A stretch of DNA of 64,000 nucleotides from Nothophaeocryptopus gaeumannii (lineage: Eukaryota > Ascomycota > Dothideomycetes > Mycosphaerellales > Mycosphaerellaceae). Shown in pieces: positions 44,604 to 54,690 of this stretch. The position numbers and the translations under genes were made by a program. The notes under the pieces are model-generated. The model was not told where the DNA came from. It saw only the letters and a program-made list of their open reading frames with translations, and did no database searches. Position 1 is the stretch's first letter. Every line of letters begins with the position of its first letter. The stretch covers positions 2,046,001-2,110,000 of the forward strand of contig JASISA010000009.1 of NCBI GenBank assembly GCA_031771865.1. The letters run 5' to 3'.

Positions 44604-45278
44604 TCACTTCTTCGGAGGCCTGACCATCCAAATGTATTCCTGCGTGCCTTTCTCTGCCCATCTTGCCTCATCTTGAGGCGGCGAAAAGGAGCAATGCTCG
44701 ACTGCTTCAAACCCATGCTTGGCATAAAAGCTTTGTGCTCGGAGCGATGACTCTACTGTGCCTTGGAACCCCAACTGATCAGCCTGCTCGCTTCCCCATT
44801 CTACGAAAAGAGTCCCAGCTCCTTTCTTCTGATATTCTCTATCGACAGCCAGATGGGTGATGCAGAACACCTGACCATGATGTTTCTCCATCATGTCTCG
44901 CCTTCGCTGTGAGTACCGGGCCGACAGATGCTCAACCCAGGCGCGATCGTCCTCTGTAGGCCAGTGCGGCCCACTCACTACTGATGGCTTGATAGCTGCT
45001 TCAAGGTCATCGCCTTTGCATGGGACGGTCCATCGGCCAATGAGGATGATGCGACCTGTAGAAGTATCCGTGACTTTGAGCATTCGCTCATGGGGGGCGG
45101 CTTTTTTGTATCCTGTCGTCCAAAGGTTGATTCTGTTCTGCAGGCCGTCCATCGTCGAGTTGTCGGAGTACATCGCCTCGACGTATGGGTGTTCGCCCGG
45201 ATACCACGCGTCGTTGTCGATCTTGGCAAGTGCCGGAATGTCTTCAAGTTGAGCTTCCGCGAGCTCGAATGTCGCCAT
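44604..45278 (-). CDS. GNAT-family N-acetyltransferase
   Basis: 224 residues from ATG 45278; the open frame continues upstream for 16 codons without support. The acetyl-CoA-binding motif A is FCITHLAVDREYQKKGAGTLFVEWG, with the Q-x-x-G-x-G pyrophosphate loop as QKKGAG. A RAQSFYAKHGFEAVE motif B follows. This layout is that of the broad fungal GNAT family, often linked to small-molecule or toxin-resistance acetylation. The acceptor cannot be predicted. The gene is divergent from the DAHP synthase gene, separated by about 800 bases. Confidence 0.85.
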   Translation of the reverse strand: MATFELAEAQLEDIPALAKIDNDAWYPGEHPYVEAMYSDNSTMDGLQNRINLWTTGYKKAAPHERMLKVTDTSTGRIILIGRWTVPCKGDDLEAAIKPSVVSGPHWPTEDDRAWVEHLSARYSQRRRDMMEKHHGQVFCITHLAVDREYQKKGAGTLFVEWGSEQADQLGFQGTVESSLRAQSFYAKHGFEAVEHCSFSPPQDEARWAEKGTQEYIWMVRPPKK

Positions 45279-45901
45279 CTCGTAGACTGAAGCCAGACCG
45301 TTGTTTCCATGGCGCGGCAGACGCAAATGGGCCTGCCAGAATGAGTATCTCTAGAGAAGTTACTTAGCCTACCGGTGTCTTATCATGACTATTCATCCTG
45401 CTGCCCTTCCATCAGTCAGCAGCCTATGTCATAAGCAGCTTTTGCTCTGTGCGAGCAGTAAAAGCGCGTATCGGAATGTGGCGAGGAACCAGCTCTTGGC
45501 ATGATCGCGCCCTTCGACATGATGATGTCCACCATGGCGGGCCCTTATTCAGTGTCTGCTATGAAGCTCGTATTCTCCGACGGAGGCTCACGGAAAATTC
45601 ATCTGGGCCGGACAAGGCAGGGTGCTGGCCGGGGTGTGTGAAAGCATAACAAAGAGCGCACAATTCCAAGCGCATCGGATCTTCGTCTTCGCATCCCATG
45701 CGCGGCTTCAATCCTTGGCATATGTTGGAAGACTCAGTCTGACCGTTTATTGTCTTGTCGCTGGTGGACGAGTGGTGCAAGGAGCGGGCTCATCAAGCGC
45801 ACGGTTTCTGTGGTTCCTGGGGGGGAGCTGCATGCGTCAGAGCCGCCAAGGCCGATCTGGAACATTTTTGGGAGCGCATCCATCCCACGTCTCAAAGACT
45901 G

Positions 45902-45932
45902 GAGTCACCGCTCTGCTCTCTACACTTATAAA
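45902..45932 (+). promoter_or_regulatory. Candidate CPC1/Gcn4 site and TATA box of the DAHP synthase gene
   Basis: GAGTCA at 45902-45907 (TGACTC on the other strand) lies 25 bases upstream of a TATAAA at 45927-45932. The ATG is 149 bases beyond the TATA box. The arrangement fits a core promoter under general amino-acid control. Binding is inferred, not shown. Confidence 0.5.
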
Positions 45933-46080
45933 CACCTCCCACCAACCTGACATTCTTCATTCACTCACCAATCGTCAACAATCGTACGCAATTTACCATT
46001 CCAGCCATTGTGCGAAGCATTGGTCAGACACGCCACTTCAATCACAAAGGACAATCACAAGCTCCAAAGGGACGTCCACG

Positions 46081-47314
46081 ATGGCTGTTGAAGAACAGTT
46101 CACCGACGATGTTCGCGGTATGACTCTACTCAATGCCTCCAAAATGTCTATCCAAAATGCGCCTTCTAACGATGGATCATGCAGTCCTGGGCTACGACCC
46201 TCTCATCCCACCTCAACTCCTCACATCCGAGATCCCAGCCCCCGCCAATTCGCTCCCCACCGTTCTCAAGGGTCGCAAAGAGGCAGTGGATATCATCAAG
46301 CAGAACGATGACCGACTCCTCGTTATGGTCGGACCATGCTCCCTCCACGATCCAGAAACCGCTGTCGAATACTGCTCGCGACTAGTCAAGCTCGCCGACA
46401 AGCTGAAAGACGATCTCTGCATTATTATGCGCGCCTACCTCGAGAAGCCACGGACGACAGTAGGCTGGAAGGGTCTGATCAACGATCCGGACATTGACGA
46501 GAGCTACAAGATTAACAAGGGGTTGAGGGTTAGCAGGAAACTGTTCTGCGATTTGACGGGACAAGGCATGCCAATTGCTTCGGAGATGCTGGACACGATT
46601 TCTCCTCAGTTCCTCGCGGATCTGATCTCTCTTGGAGCCATTGGTGCCAGGACAACAGAGAGCCAGCTTCACCGTGAGCTGGCATCTGGTCTTTCCTTCC
46701 CAATGGGTTTCAAGAATGGTACAGATGGTGGCTTGACCGTGGCCGTGGATGCGATTGGCGCAGCAGCAGCAAGGCATCACTTCATGGGTGTGACCAAGCA
46801 AGGTCTGGCTGCGATCACCAAGACGGCCGGGAATCCGGACTGCTTCGTAATTCTTCGAGGTGGAACCAAGGGCACCAACTTCGACAAGGACAACGTGAAG
46901 GCGACACGCTCAGCGCTCGCTAAGAAGGGTCTACCAGAAGTCATGATGATTGACTGCTCGCATGGTAAGAGAATGCATACAGAAGGGTCATCTGTGGCAT
47001 ACTAACTTCTCCCAGGCAACTCTCAAAAGAACCATAAGAACCAGCCGAAGGTCGCACAAGTCGTCGGCGATCAACTTCGCGAGGGCGAGACCGGTATCGT
47101 CGGTGTCATGATTGAATCGAACATCAACGAGGGCAACCAGAAGACTCCAGCCACTGGTGGTCTCGCCGCTCTGCAGAAGGGCGTCTCCGTCACCGACGCT
47201 TGCATCCACTGGGAAGACACGATCGACGTACTCGAGCAGCTCGCCGACGCAGTCCGAACAAGGCGACAGATCAATGCTGGGAAGACCAACGGCACCACCA
47301 ATGGCACTCACTAG
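46081..47314 (+). CDS. ARO4: 3-deoxy-D-arabino-heptulosonate 7-phosphate (DAHP) synthase, Aro4-like
   Basis: Three exons (46081-46117, 46185-46964, 47016-47314) give 371 residues. The introns are 67 and 51 nt, with TCTAAC and ACTAAC branch points. Family signatures are GYDPLIPP, MVGPCSLHD, IMRAYLEKPRTTVGWKGL, GARTTESQLHRELASGLSF, DCSHGNS and GVMIESNINEG. It makes the first shikimate-pathway intermediate from phosphoenolpyruvate and erythrose 4-phosphate. Class I DAHP synthases come as phenylalanine- and tyrosine-inhibited paralogues. The VRVLGYDPL start and HHFMGVTK segment favour the tyrosine-sensitive (Aro4) type, while DCSHGNS resembles Aro3, so the paralogue call is moderate. A TGACTC element and TATA box lie upstream. 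Confidence 0.94.
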
Positions 47315-47711
47315 AAAAGCTCGCATGATTGGTTTGCTGAGACGCGATTCTGGTTGGCGTTGCGGGATGGTCTGGACTGGTACAGTAGCGCTGGAGTGGG
47401 TTTTGCCATGATGATACAAAAGCTTCTCTTCTTTCCTTGCCTCTTCGGCTGAAAAGCGCTATACCATTCCATTTGAAGTTCCTTGGGCGCTGCGGCATGT
47501 ATGGGTATCTCTGGGGTAGTAGCATGACATTATGATCCTTGCTGTAGCGCCTGGTTACCAAGCTTTTGCCCATGCTTCTTACGTCTCATACGTCTTCATC
47601 CATAGCTTCGTGCTCTTACTCCTCGTAGCGCCTGCGCTGTCCTTCTCTACCCGTGAATCTTCTCGCGCAGATCTCTGCCTATTGCCCCTCACGCCCTCTT
47701 GACAAGGTCCT
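47315..47711. other. Short region between convergent DAHP synthase and GOT1 stops
   Basis: It contains only the two 3' ends. No additional feature was recognised. Confidence 0.5.
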
Positions 47712-48353
47712 TCAAACCGGTAAATCCTTATGTCTCCTCTCCTCCGCCCCCGCCTTATCCCCCGCCACAGACAACCCCTTCGCAAGATACGGTCCCACCA
47801 CGGGAATATTATACGCAAACCCGGCAATCGTCTTGAAGAACTCCCCAAAAAGTACAAACATGCCGTAGCATTGTACGCAGAAGCCTACGAAGGGCCAGCG
47901 GAGGAGGATTAGGAGGATGCCGAACCAGAAGGCGAGTGTGCCGCGCCATTTTTGGCGGCGTGCGAAGAAGGCGAAGGTGCGGTTGGGGCCGAGGAGGAGG
48001 GTTATGCCGATTAGGAAGAGGATGTCTCTGGTGAAAGATGTTAGAGATTGGTCGGAGGGGGGGTTGGATGGGGAGGGTGGAAAGGGACAGAAGGGGGGCT
48101 GAGACATACCCCATGGCGAGAAGAGCGCGGTCAAATAGGAGTATGAGACCGAAGAGGAGAAAGAAACCACCTGGGATGGGATTGTCAGCTTTTTGGTTGG
48201 GTGTGGAGTGAGGGATGTTTTGGAAATCGTACCTACCGCCAGTACAGAAGGCTACGCCGACCTCTGTTGATCATATGTCAGTGTCTGCCATTTGAATATC
48301 GTAGTCCTTCGGTGAGACCTACTTTGGCTATCTGAGAGCCAATATGTAGGCAT
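47712..48353 (-). CDS. GOT1: Got1-family vesicle transport protein
   Basis: Four exons (48353-48323, 48263-48237, 48170-48110, 48027-47712) give 144 residues. The introns are 59, 66 and 82 nt. The spliced start YWLSDSQKVGVAFCTGGGFF leads into FGLILLFDRALLAMG, ILFLIGITLLLGPNRT, then KWRGTLAFWFGILLILLRWPFVGF and the conserved IPVVGPYL near the C-terminus. Four membrane segments and the length (about 140) are standard for Got1, an ER/Golgi membrane protein needed for efficient COPII vesicle budding and fusion. The three introns fall in the first third of the gene. The third is strongly C-rich in the transcript and forms a G-run pattern on the opposite DNA strand. Confidence 0.93.
48057..48098 (+). 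other. Strong G-quadruplex motif inside GOT1 intron 3
   Basis: Runs of 7, 4, 3, 3 and 6 guanines, separated by loops of 6, 1, 6 and 6 bases, lie on the plus strand, which is the template strand for GOT1. The intron spans 48028-48109. The pattern meets the usual G3+N1-7 rule. Confidence 0.7.
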
Positions 48354-48669
48354 TGTCGCGTTCGTCTACTATGTCGTTTCGCTGAGTGGAAGGTCAAGGA
48401 TCGGGAAGCTGAAGGGGGGCGCTGTAGACTATATGCACATTCATCAAATGCGACTCAGCCCTGATGATGAGATCCAAAGTTGTCCTTTCCAATGGCCGCG
48501 AGACTCTTTTCCACGAAAGATGTATGGCTCGGGAGATGTGTTGAATGGAAAGCTGGAGTGTAGAAGCCGAAGATGATGGGCCGATCCGCATCGCGAAAGT
48601 CTATTTCTATCTGCCGACACTCTTTTGCTGGATTCTCTGAAACATATAGAACATCATCCGCGTGTGAGG

Positions 48670-48831
48670 ATGGAGGTCGATGACCGGATTGAAGCAGCAC
48701 CAACCCTCGAGAAGATCGCCAGCAATGGAGATGTCATCTTCGAAGTAGGCAACAAACAACTATTGGTGTCTTCTGCGAGGCTCAGTACTGTCTCCACAGT
48801 GTTCAAGACCACGCTTCCTGCTTCCCCTTGA
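48670..48831 (+). pseudogene. Truncated BTB domain remnant
   Basis: A 53-codon frame from ATG 48670 encodes the beginning of a BTB fold: NGDVIFEVGNKQLLVSSARL, then STVSTVFKTTL. It stops right after the second helix. None of the downstream frames contains the later BTB hallmarks (CxxLH helix, DKY motif). It could be the first exon of a gene whose next exon I could not find, or a relic. It is unlike the four array genes in having no acidic leader. Confidence 0.4.
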
Positions 48832-49155
48832 CGGCATCGGCTGCTTTGTGAACCACCTTCTTTCCTCCGAAATAGATGGCTTGAAGTGGTTGGAGCTCCC
48901 ACATTCATAACACCGATTGCATCGTCCACAGACACTCGACCCGAAGCCATACTTGTCGCCATTGCTGCAAACTCCGCAGCCCTTATATCCTGCAGGAATA
49001 CCTTCGCCGGTACCATTTCCAACTAGGTGGCTGCAAGCTCTCCGAGAGCGAGTCTGGGTTGTATCGGAGCTCATGTCGATTCCGGGCTCTGAAGCTCGTA
49101 TATTGTATGGCACAGGTCCGCTGCTGGTAATCCGTGTTGCTACTGCAGGTCTCAT
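48760..49155 (-). CDS. Hypothetical Cys-rich small protein (weak)
   Basis: 131-codon open frame from an ATG at 49155. Its middle has clustered cysteines: GCGVC, then VCGRCNRCYECGS, with Gly and Lys between. The spacing resembles zinc-knuckle-like or metallothionein-like packing, but no family was recognised. It overlaps the plus-strand BTB remnant at one end, which argues that at least one of the two is not a real gene. Confidence 0.22.
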   Translation of the reverse strand: MRPAVATRITSSGPVPYNIRASEPGIDMSSDTTQTRSRRACSHLVGNGTGEGIPAGYKGCGVCSNGDKYGFGSSVCGRCNRCYECGSSNHFKPSISEERRWFTKQPMPSRGSRKRGLEHCGDSTEPRRRHQ

Positions 49156-50588
49156 GTCAAAGACTGGCTATATATCTTGAGGCATCGGCGCTGCCTTGTG
49201 TAGTCGCGCAATGGTAGCTGAATGCGGGCGAAGATTGCCTGGCTGTGCCTCGTTGGCAAGCTGGGCAGGAAGGATTCGATATGAGGCACGTGCAGACTAG
49301 AGACTTGCTTTGCTCAAGAACAAATTTCGGATAGCTTTCCATTTTCCATGCTATGGAGTTCGGATGAGGCCGATCATTTGGAACGACGACCGGGCTGCTG
49401 GTGCATCACCAAAGATCCGGGCTTTGCCTCATCTGGAAGGCTCGTTTCAGACTACGCCCAACTTCGTCTCCTGTACCACCATCTCCAGACAATCGTGATT
49501 CTCTTGGAGATCTCCCAATATCACTATACGACCTGACGAAGATAATGCCGAGCGCTATCTGAAGTCATGAAACCCAGCTGCGATACATATCCTTCGATAC
49601 AGCCAACCCTTGGCGACACCTACACAGTCCCCGTGCAACAAGATTGTTCCTCTTCTGTCGCAACGTCTATACACATACAACTTTGAGCGAGAACATCCCT
49701 AGATGATACTACAAGCGAAGACCGAAGTAGATATTCGTCCGACGATACCGAGGTATCCTAGATCAGGACTCAAGTTTTGTTCGTCGGACCAACTCTGGCC
49801 TTTGGGTTCAAGAGGCAGCCATGGCCAGACCATCTCTAAACGTGACCTCACAGTCCGCATTTCGACTGTCAGTCGACATGCAATTTCTAGAAGCGGCAAA
49901 GCAGGTGTGGACTCTCGCATGTGGCCAGTGGTCACATGGGTCAACCGCCAAGATACAGTAACGGCGAACTTTCGCAAATTTGACTCAATACTCTTCGAAC
50001 TTCGTTAGGGATCGGATATTGCAAGCCGCAAAATGCTTGTCAGTTAGGCCTCGAGACTTTCCGCATTTTCCTTGCGATCCACGTACCTCGAATCGTCCCT
50101 GTAGAAAAGTACCCTCCGTTACATGCCTCCGTAGTATCGCTAACGTCTCGTAAAGCCCGAATACCAACTCTAAGTCCTTAAATACGCTAGACGAGTCGTT
50201 TTCACGCCCTCTATTGCGGCCCTTGTTACACGAGGAATATAGGTACTCTTTGAAATCGCGAAAGGTTGACTACTCCTGACTGACAGGCTTTATGCGGCTC
50301 ACAGCAGATGGTCCAGCTCTGCTTTGCAAATTCCAGTTAAAGTCTGAAGAGATATTGACACGTTCAAAAGCGCGAAAGTACCATGCCGGCCTCACGCGTA
50401 AAGTGTCAACTACTGTAGTTGACTCATGTGAAGACTGCCGGATGTGGCAGCACGTGGGATGCGGCCATACACAAGGTAGGCAACAAAATCTTTCAAGGCA
50501 GGAGCCAGGACCATACACTCCTTCCGTTTCGACCTCGTCCGCACATGTCATTATCTTCTCCGGCTGGACGTCTTCTTTCATTCTCACC
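49156..50588. other. Gene-poor region upstream of the cutinase
   Basis: No supported gene. The part from about 49985 to 50260 has a different look, with many TA and CG steps and a minus-strand frame without a known domain. It may be an old transposon fragment, but no terminal repeats or polymerase motifs were seen. Confidence 0.4.
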
Positions 50589-51409
50589 ATGCACTTCACT
50601 ATGACCCTATGGATGCTGGCAGCCGTCCTCACAACCGGGTCGCCGATCTCGCGTCACCAGCTAGGCTCATCAACATCCAACGAACTCGAAGATGGCGACT
50701 GTCGAGCCGTCACATTCATCTTCGCTCGTGGGTCCATGGAGACAGGAAACATGGTGCGTACTCTTCTCGCTCAACCTCCACGAAACACCTGCATCCCCCA
50801 ACAGGCCCCTCACGCAACTCTAAAACCGGAACTAATGAATGGAACGTAGGGCTCAACCGTCGGCCCTCCTAACCTGCAGCGCTCTTAAAGGAGTATACGG
50901 CGACGGCGCCGTAGCCTGTCAAGGCGTCGGAGGTCCTTACACCGCTTCCCTAGGAGGAAATGCTCTCCCCAGTGGGACTTCAAGCGCCGCTTTACAGGAG
51001 GCGAATAAGATGTTCCATATGGCGAATACGCAGTGTCCGGATACGAAGATCGTTGCTGCTGGGTATAGGTACTTACATCCCTCTCTCTGCCTGCTAATCC
51101 ATCACATTCGACTTTTTCTTGATTGACTGACATCATCACAGTCAAGGCGCAGCACTCATAGCTGGATCTGTGAGCAAGCTAGACACTGCCGTCAAGTCAC
51201 AAGTCAAGGGTGTCGTACTGTACGGCTACACGAAGAATCTCCAGAACGGTGGGTCGATCCCAGAGTATCCAAAGGATCAGACGAGGGTTTATTGCAACGC
51301 CGATGATTTCGTTTGTTGGGGATCGTTGATCGTTACGGCGGGACATCTGAGGTACACTGAGGACGTGGATCAGGCTGCTGCGTTCTTGCAGAGCATGGTC
51401 GGGGGTTAG
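50589..51409 (+). pseudogene. Cutinase with a single-base frameshift
   Basis: Three exons are evident: 50589-50753, 50850-51068 and 51142-51409; introns 96 and 73 nt. The N-terminus is a signal peptide (MHFTMTLWMLAAVLTT). The family pattern continues with FIFARGSMETGNMGSTVGP, CSALKGVYGDGAV, CQGVGGPYTA, the nucleophile motif GYSQG (formed across the second intron), CNADDFVCWGS with the catalytic aspartate, and TAGHLRY with the catalytic histidine. Right after STVGP the frame shifts by one base, somewhere in 50862-50874, where one extra T seems present. Summed exon lengths leave one base over. Without the shift the product would be a normal extracellular cutinase of about 217 residues that hydrolyses plant cutin esters. 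It could be an inactive copy or a sequence error. Confidence 0.75.
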
Positions 51410-51642
51410 AACGCGAGATGTTTCTCACTGGGTTGGAGTAATTCGTTGGGTGGGTGAGGAGCTGGGAAGTTTTCATTTCTCTACGTACTGATTTCGAGTC
51501 TTTCTTCGAACGCCAGAGCTGTCTGCGTGCCTTTCGATTTGTCAATACAATGAAGCTCCCGAACGGGGTCCCGCCATCACACACTTTCGGAGACCTTTTC
51601 CTTGACTGAGCCCTGCCGTTCTACTCGGAACGCATTGATGTC

Positions 51643-52749
51643 TTAGACTTGACCCTCCAAGTTCTCCGCTACACTCTGTTCGATCGGCTTGTAGCCATCC
51701 TGACCATACCACTTCTTCAACAACTTCGCACCAAGCTCGTTTGGCACCTTGCTGAGATCGCGGCTCTCGTTCGCTGGTGGTGTTGGGAGGTTCTTGGCGT
51801 CCGGCCGAATTTTCTTGAGGATCTCGATAATCTTCGTCCAATTGAAGGCGACGTTGAAGGCGAAGATACGCTCGTTCTTGATGGACGGGTCTAGAGCTGC
51901 TGCGATGACGTGGAGACGAGCGTCATCAACGACATCGATCATGTACTCTGTCTAACTGTCAGTGATCCACGCTCTCATGACCGCACCCTGATTTGAACAC
52001 TTACGAGGGACGGCGCTAGGCACGGTGCCTTTGAAGACGGTTGGGACGCCATTGCCGGTGGCACCTACCTGACCTCCTGGGAGAACCGTCCCCATGTTGT
52101 AGTTCGGGAGCACGGCGTTGGCCACGAATCCCGGCTTCTGTTCCTTGACAAACTTCCAGAGAGCCTTCTCGCCTTCAGTCTTTGAGGCAGCATATATGGG
52201 GAAGGCGCGATCTTCCGTGTAGGGTGGTGGTGCATACGCAATATCGAGCGCTTCCTGATCCCAGTCATCGACTGTGACAGTGAATTCCTTGTTCTGCTTT
52301 GGAAGTAGGGCTGCGGTCGAGGAAGATGTGAGAACGAAGCGCTTCACGGATGGCTCCTTGGCAGCAGACTTGAGGATGGACAGCACGCCGGCCACAGTCG
52401 GCTTGATCACTTTGTCTGGATCGTTGCCGAATGTGGTGTCTGAAGCAACGTGAATTACTGCATCGACGCCCTTCATGGCCTGATCGAAAGTGCCCTCATG
52501 CTGGAAGTCGGCGACGATGGCGATGGTGTAGTTGGAGTGGTTCTTGAAGATCTTCTTGGTGTTCTCGGCCTTCTCCTGCGTGCGTGCGGTGCCTCGAACT
52601 TTGTAGCCGGCCTCCAATGCCTCGTTCACGACATGGCTGCCGATGTATCCGGAGGCGCCAGTGACCAAGATGAGGGAGTCCTTAGGCAATGCCAGATCCT
52701 CAGACTTGTGATCCAGGAGCTTGGACGCGACGTTCTTGACGGTCTGCAT
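51643..52749 (-). CDS. Extended short-chain dehydrogenase/reductase (GRE2/dihydroflavonol reductase-like)
   Basis: Two exons (52749-52005 and 51947-51643), with a 57-nt intron from GTAAGT to GACAG, give 349 residues. The nucleotide-binding loop TGASGYIG is at residues 30-37. The catalytic Y-x3-K is Y186 and K190 (YAASK), and the upstream LTSSS holds the catalytic serine near 143. After the intron, YMIDVVDDARLHVIAAAL matches the conserved substrate-side helix. This is the NADPH-dependent aldehyde/ketone reductase subgroup of extended SDRs that includes yeast Gre2 and plant dihydroflavonol reductases. The substrate is not predictable. The acceptor used is the second of two nearby AGs; the first would bring an in-frame stop. 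Confidence 0.9.
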
Positions 52750-53482
52750 GTTGGGTGATGTTCGACGTTGGGCCTTGTGTCTCTCTTTGGCTGTGCTTTG
52801 CTTTTGAGGTCAGGAAGGTGTCGTGGGTTGGTCAGCGAGTTGCATGGAAGTTGTAAGTGAAGATGAAGCGGTGGAACATGAATGTGTTGCAGGGACAAAG
52901 CAAACAGGGACTGCCTCGCCAAGCTTGTTATTGGAGAAGGAACGACCTCATCGCCATCAAATGCGGCAGTGACCTACCATCCATCGCCGGCGCCATCAAA
53001 GGATCTCTATTGGGCGGAATACGCGTCTAGCGCGATGGACATGTGTGATGATGTGATGCAAAAAGTGAATTGGAGGCGACAGAAATTCCGCAGTTGGTAA
53101 GAGTTTTGCCGCAAATGATCCTTCTGGCCTGAGGCATAAAATCCAATCGCAAAACCCTGCACCGTTCGGCTGCTTCCCTGGCTCTGCCAACTTCAACCTC
53201 ACCTCTTGATTTGTAAGGCATCATCACGCCTTCTGCCTTCCGAGGTGATCTTATCATCGACAAAATATCAGGCCAGATTATAAGAAGTACAGTAAGGAGA
53301 TCAGACGAGCGTTGACTCTTTTCTATTCCATCACGGCTTTCCTCGGCATTTGCATTCAATAAACTTTCTAGCTCCTCATCAGGCACTCTGTCATGCAATA
53401 GTACTCCCTGAAACCCATCTCCATACAGCAGAAACAGACCGAAAGCACACAGTCCCCATCAGCCTTCAATATATCTCTCGAC
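52750..53482. other. Divergent promoter between SDR and old yellow enzyme
   Basis: It should contain the missing first exon of the old yellow enzyme. No other gene was seen. Confidence 0.5.
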
Positions 53483-53536
53483 AAACTCTTCAAACCTCTC
53501 AAGCTGGGACATGCCCAACTATCCCACCGCCTCGTC

Positions 53537-54637
53537 ATGGCCCCTCTTACACGCTTCCGCGCTGACGAACACCACAATCCCAATCCTCACGCAAAGACAT
53601 ACTACGAACAACGCGCCTCCACCTCCGGAACAATGATCATCACCGAAGCAACCTTCATCTCTCCCCGTGCGGGCGGGTACAAGAGAATCCCTGGTATCTG
53701 GAGCGAATCCCCACTCGCCGGGTGGCGGGACATCGTAGATGGTGTGCATTCCAAGGGAGGTGTGATTTATCTGCAACTCTGGGCGCTTGGTAGAGTTGCG
53801 CAGGCCGCTGTGTTGGAAGGCGAGGAAGGTGGGCCGTATCAGGTTAAAGCGCCTAGTGCGATAGCTGTGGATGCAGCGCAGACGAATCAAGGGGCGACTA
53901 GTAAACCTGTCGAGTTGAGTGAAGATGAAATTCAAATTTTGATCGAGGATTATGCGAATGCGGCGAAGAATGCTATTGCGGCGGGGTTCGATGGGGTCGA
54001 GATCCATGGTGCTAATGGGTATCTCATTGATCAATTCTGGCAGGATGTGTCGAATCAGAGGTCGGATGCGTGGGGTGAGAGTGTAGAGAAGAGAGCGAGA
54101 TTTGGATTGGAGGTGACGAAGGCTGTTATTGCTGCTGTTGGTGGAGATAGTAAGAAGGTGGGTATGCGGTTGTCGCCTTGGGGTGCGTTTCAAGGTATGG
54201 GCATGAAGGACCCGGTGCCTCAGTTTCTTCATGTTATCCAGGAATTGAAGAAGCTCGACCTGGCATACCTTCATTTGATTGAGAGCCGGAAGTCTGGAAG
54301 TGCGGCAGATGGAGTATACCACGACAAGGGTACTGAAGAGCTGAAGAAGTTCGTGGAAGCTTGGGGTCCAGAAGATCCGATCATCCTCGCCGGTGGCTTC
54401 ACGCCCGAGAAGGCAGCATGGGCGGTGAATGAGGTGGCGACTGGCGATAATGTCGCCATCGGATTTGGCAGATACTTCATCTCCACGCCGGATTTGCCAT
54501 ACCGACTGAAGCATGGAATTCCACTGAACAAGTGGGATCGACCGACCTTCTATGCACCCGGACCGGAAGGATATACGGACTATGAGTTTAGCAAAGAGTG
54601 GATGGCCGAACAGGGGCAACATGAGAGCAGGCTGTAA
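53537..54637 (+). CDS. Old yellow enzyme family NADPH:flavin ene-reductase
   Basis: 366 residues from the first in-frame ATG, but the true N-terminus is upstream. Codons 53483-53536 continue in frame with KLFKPLKLGHAQLSHRLV, the normal OYE beginning, and no ATG precedes them. A small upstream exon is therefore expected. The FMN-binding barrel shows MAPLTRFRA, GVIYLQLWALGR and EIHGANGYLIDQF with the substrate-binding His and Asn and the nearby Tyr. RSDAWGES, VGMRLSPWG and the phosphate-binding VAIGFGRYF also match. It reduces activated C=C bonds using NADPH. The nearby SDR is divergent (ATGs about 790 bases apart), a pairing sometimes seen in detoxification, but no further cluster genes are present. 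Confidence 0.9.
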   Translation: MAPLTRFRADEHHNPNPHAKTYYEQRASTSGTMIITEATFISPRAGGYKRIPGIWSESPLAGWRDIVDGVHSKGGVIYLQLWALGRVAQAAVLEGEEGGPYQVKAPSAIAVDAAQTNQGATSKPVELSEDEIQILIEDYANAAKNAIAAGFDGVEIHGANGYLIDQFWQDVSNQRSDAWGESVEKRARFGLEVTKAVIAAVGGDSKKVGMRLSPWGAFQGMGMKDPVPQFLHVIQELKKLDLAYLHLIESRKSGSAADGVYHDKGTEELKKFVEAWGPEDPIILAGGFTPEKAAWAVNEVATGDNVAIGFGRYFISTPDLPYRLKHGIPLNKWDRPTFYAPGPEGYTDYEFSKEWMAEQGQHESRL

Positions 54638-54690
54638 ATGTTACAATAGTCCATGGTAGAACATAGACCCTCATAAGCAAACTCTACATA

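Noticed and set aside
53519..54622. Long minus-strand open frame (367 codons) opposite the old yellow enzyme
   Set aside because: It is the antisense shadow of a strongly supported gene, has no domain, and arises from its codon composition.
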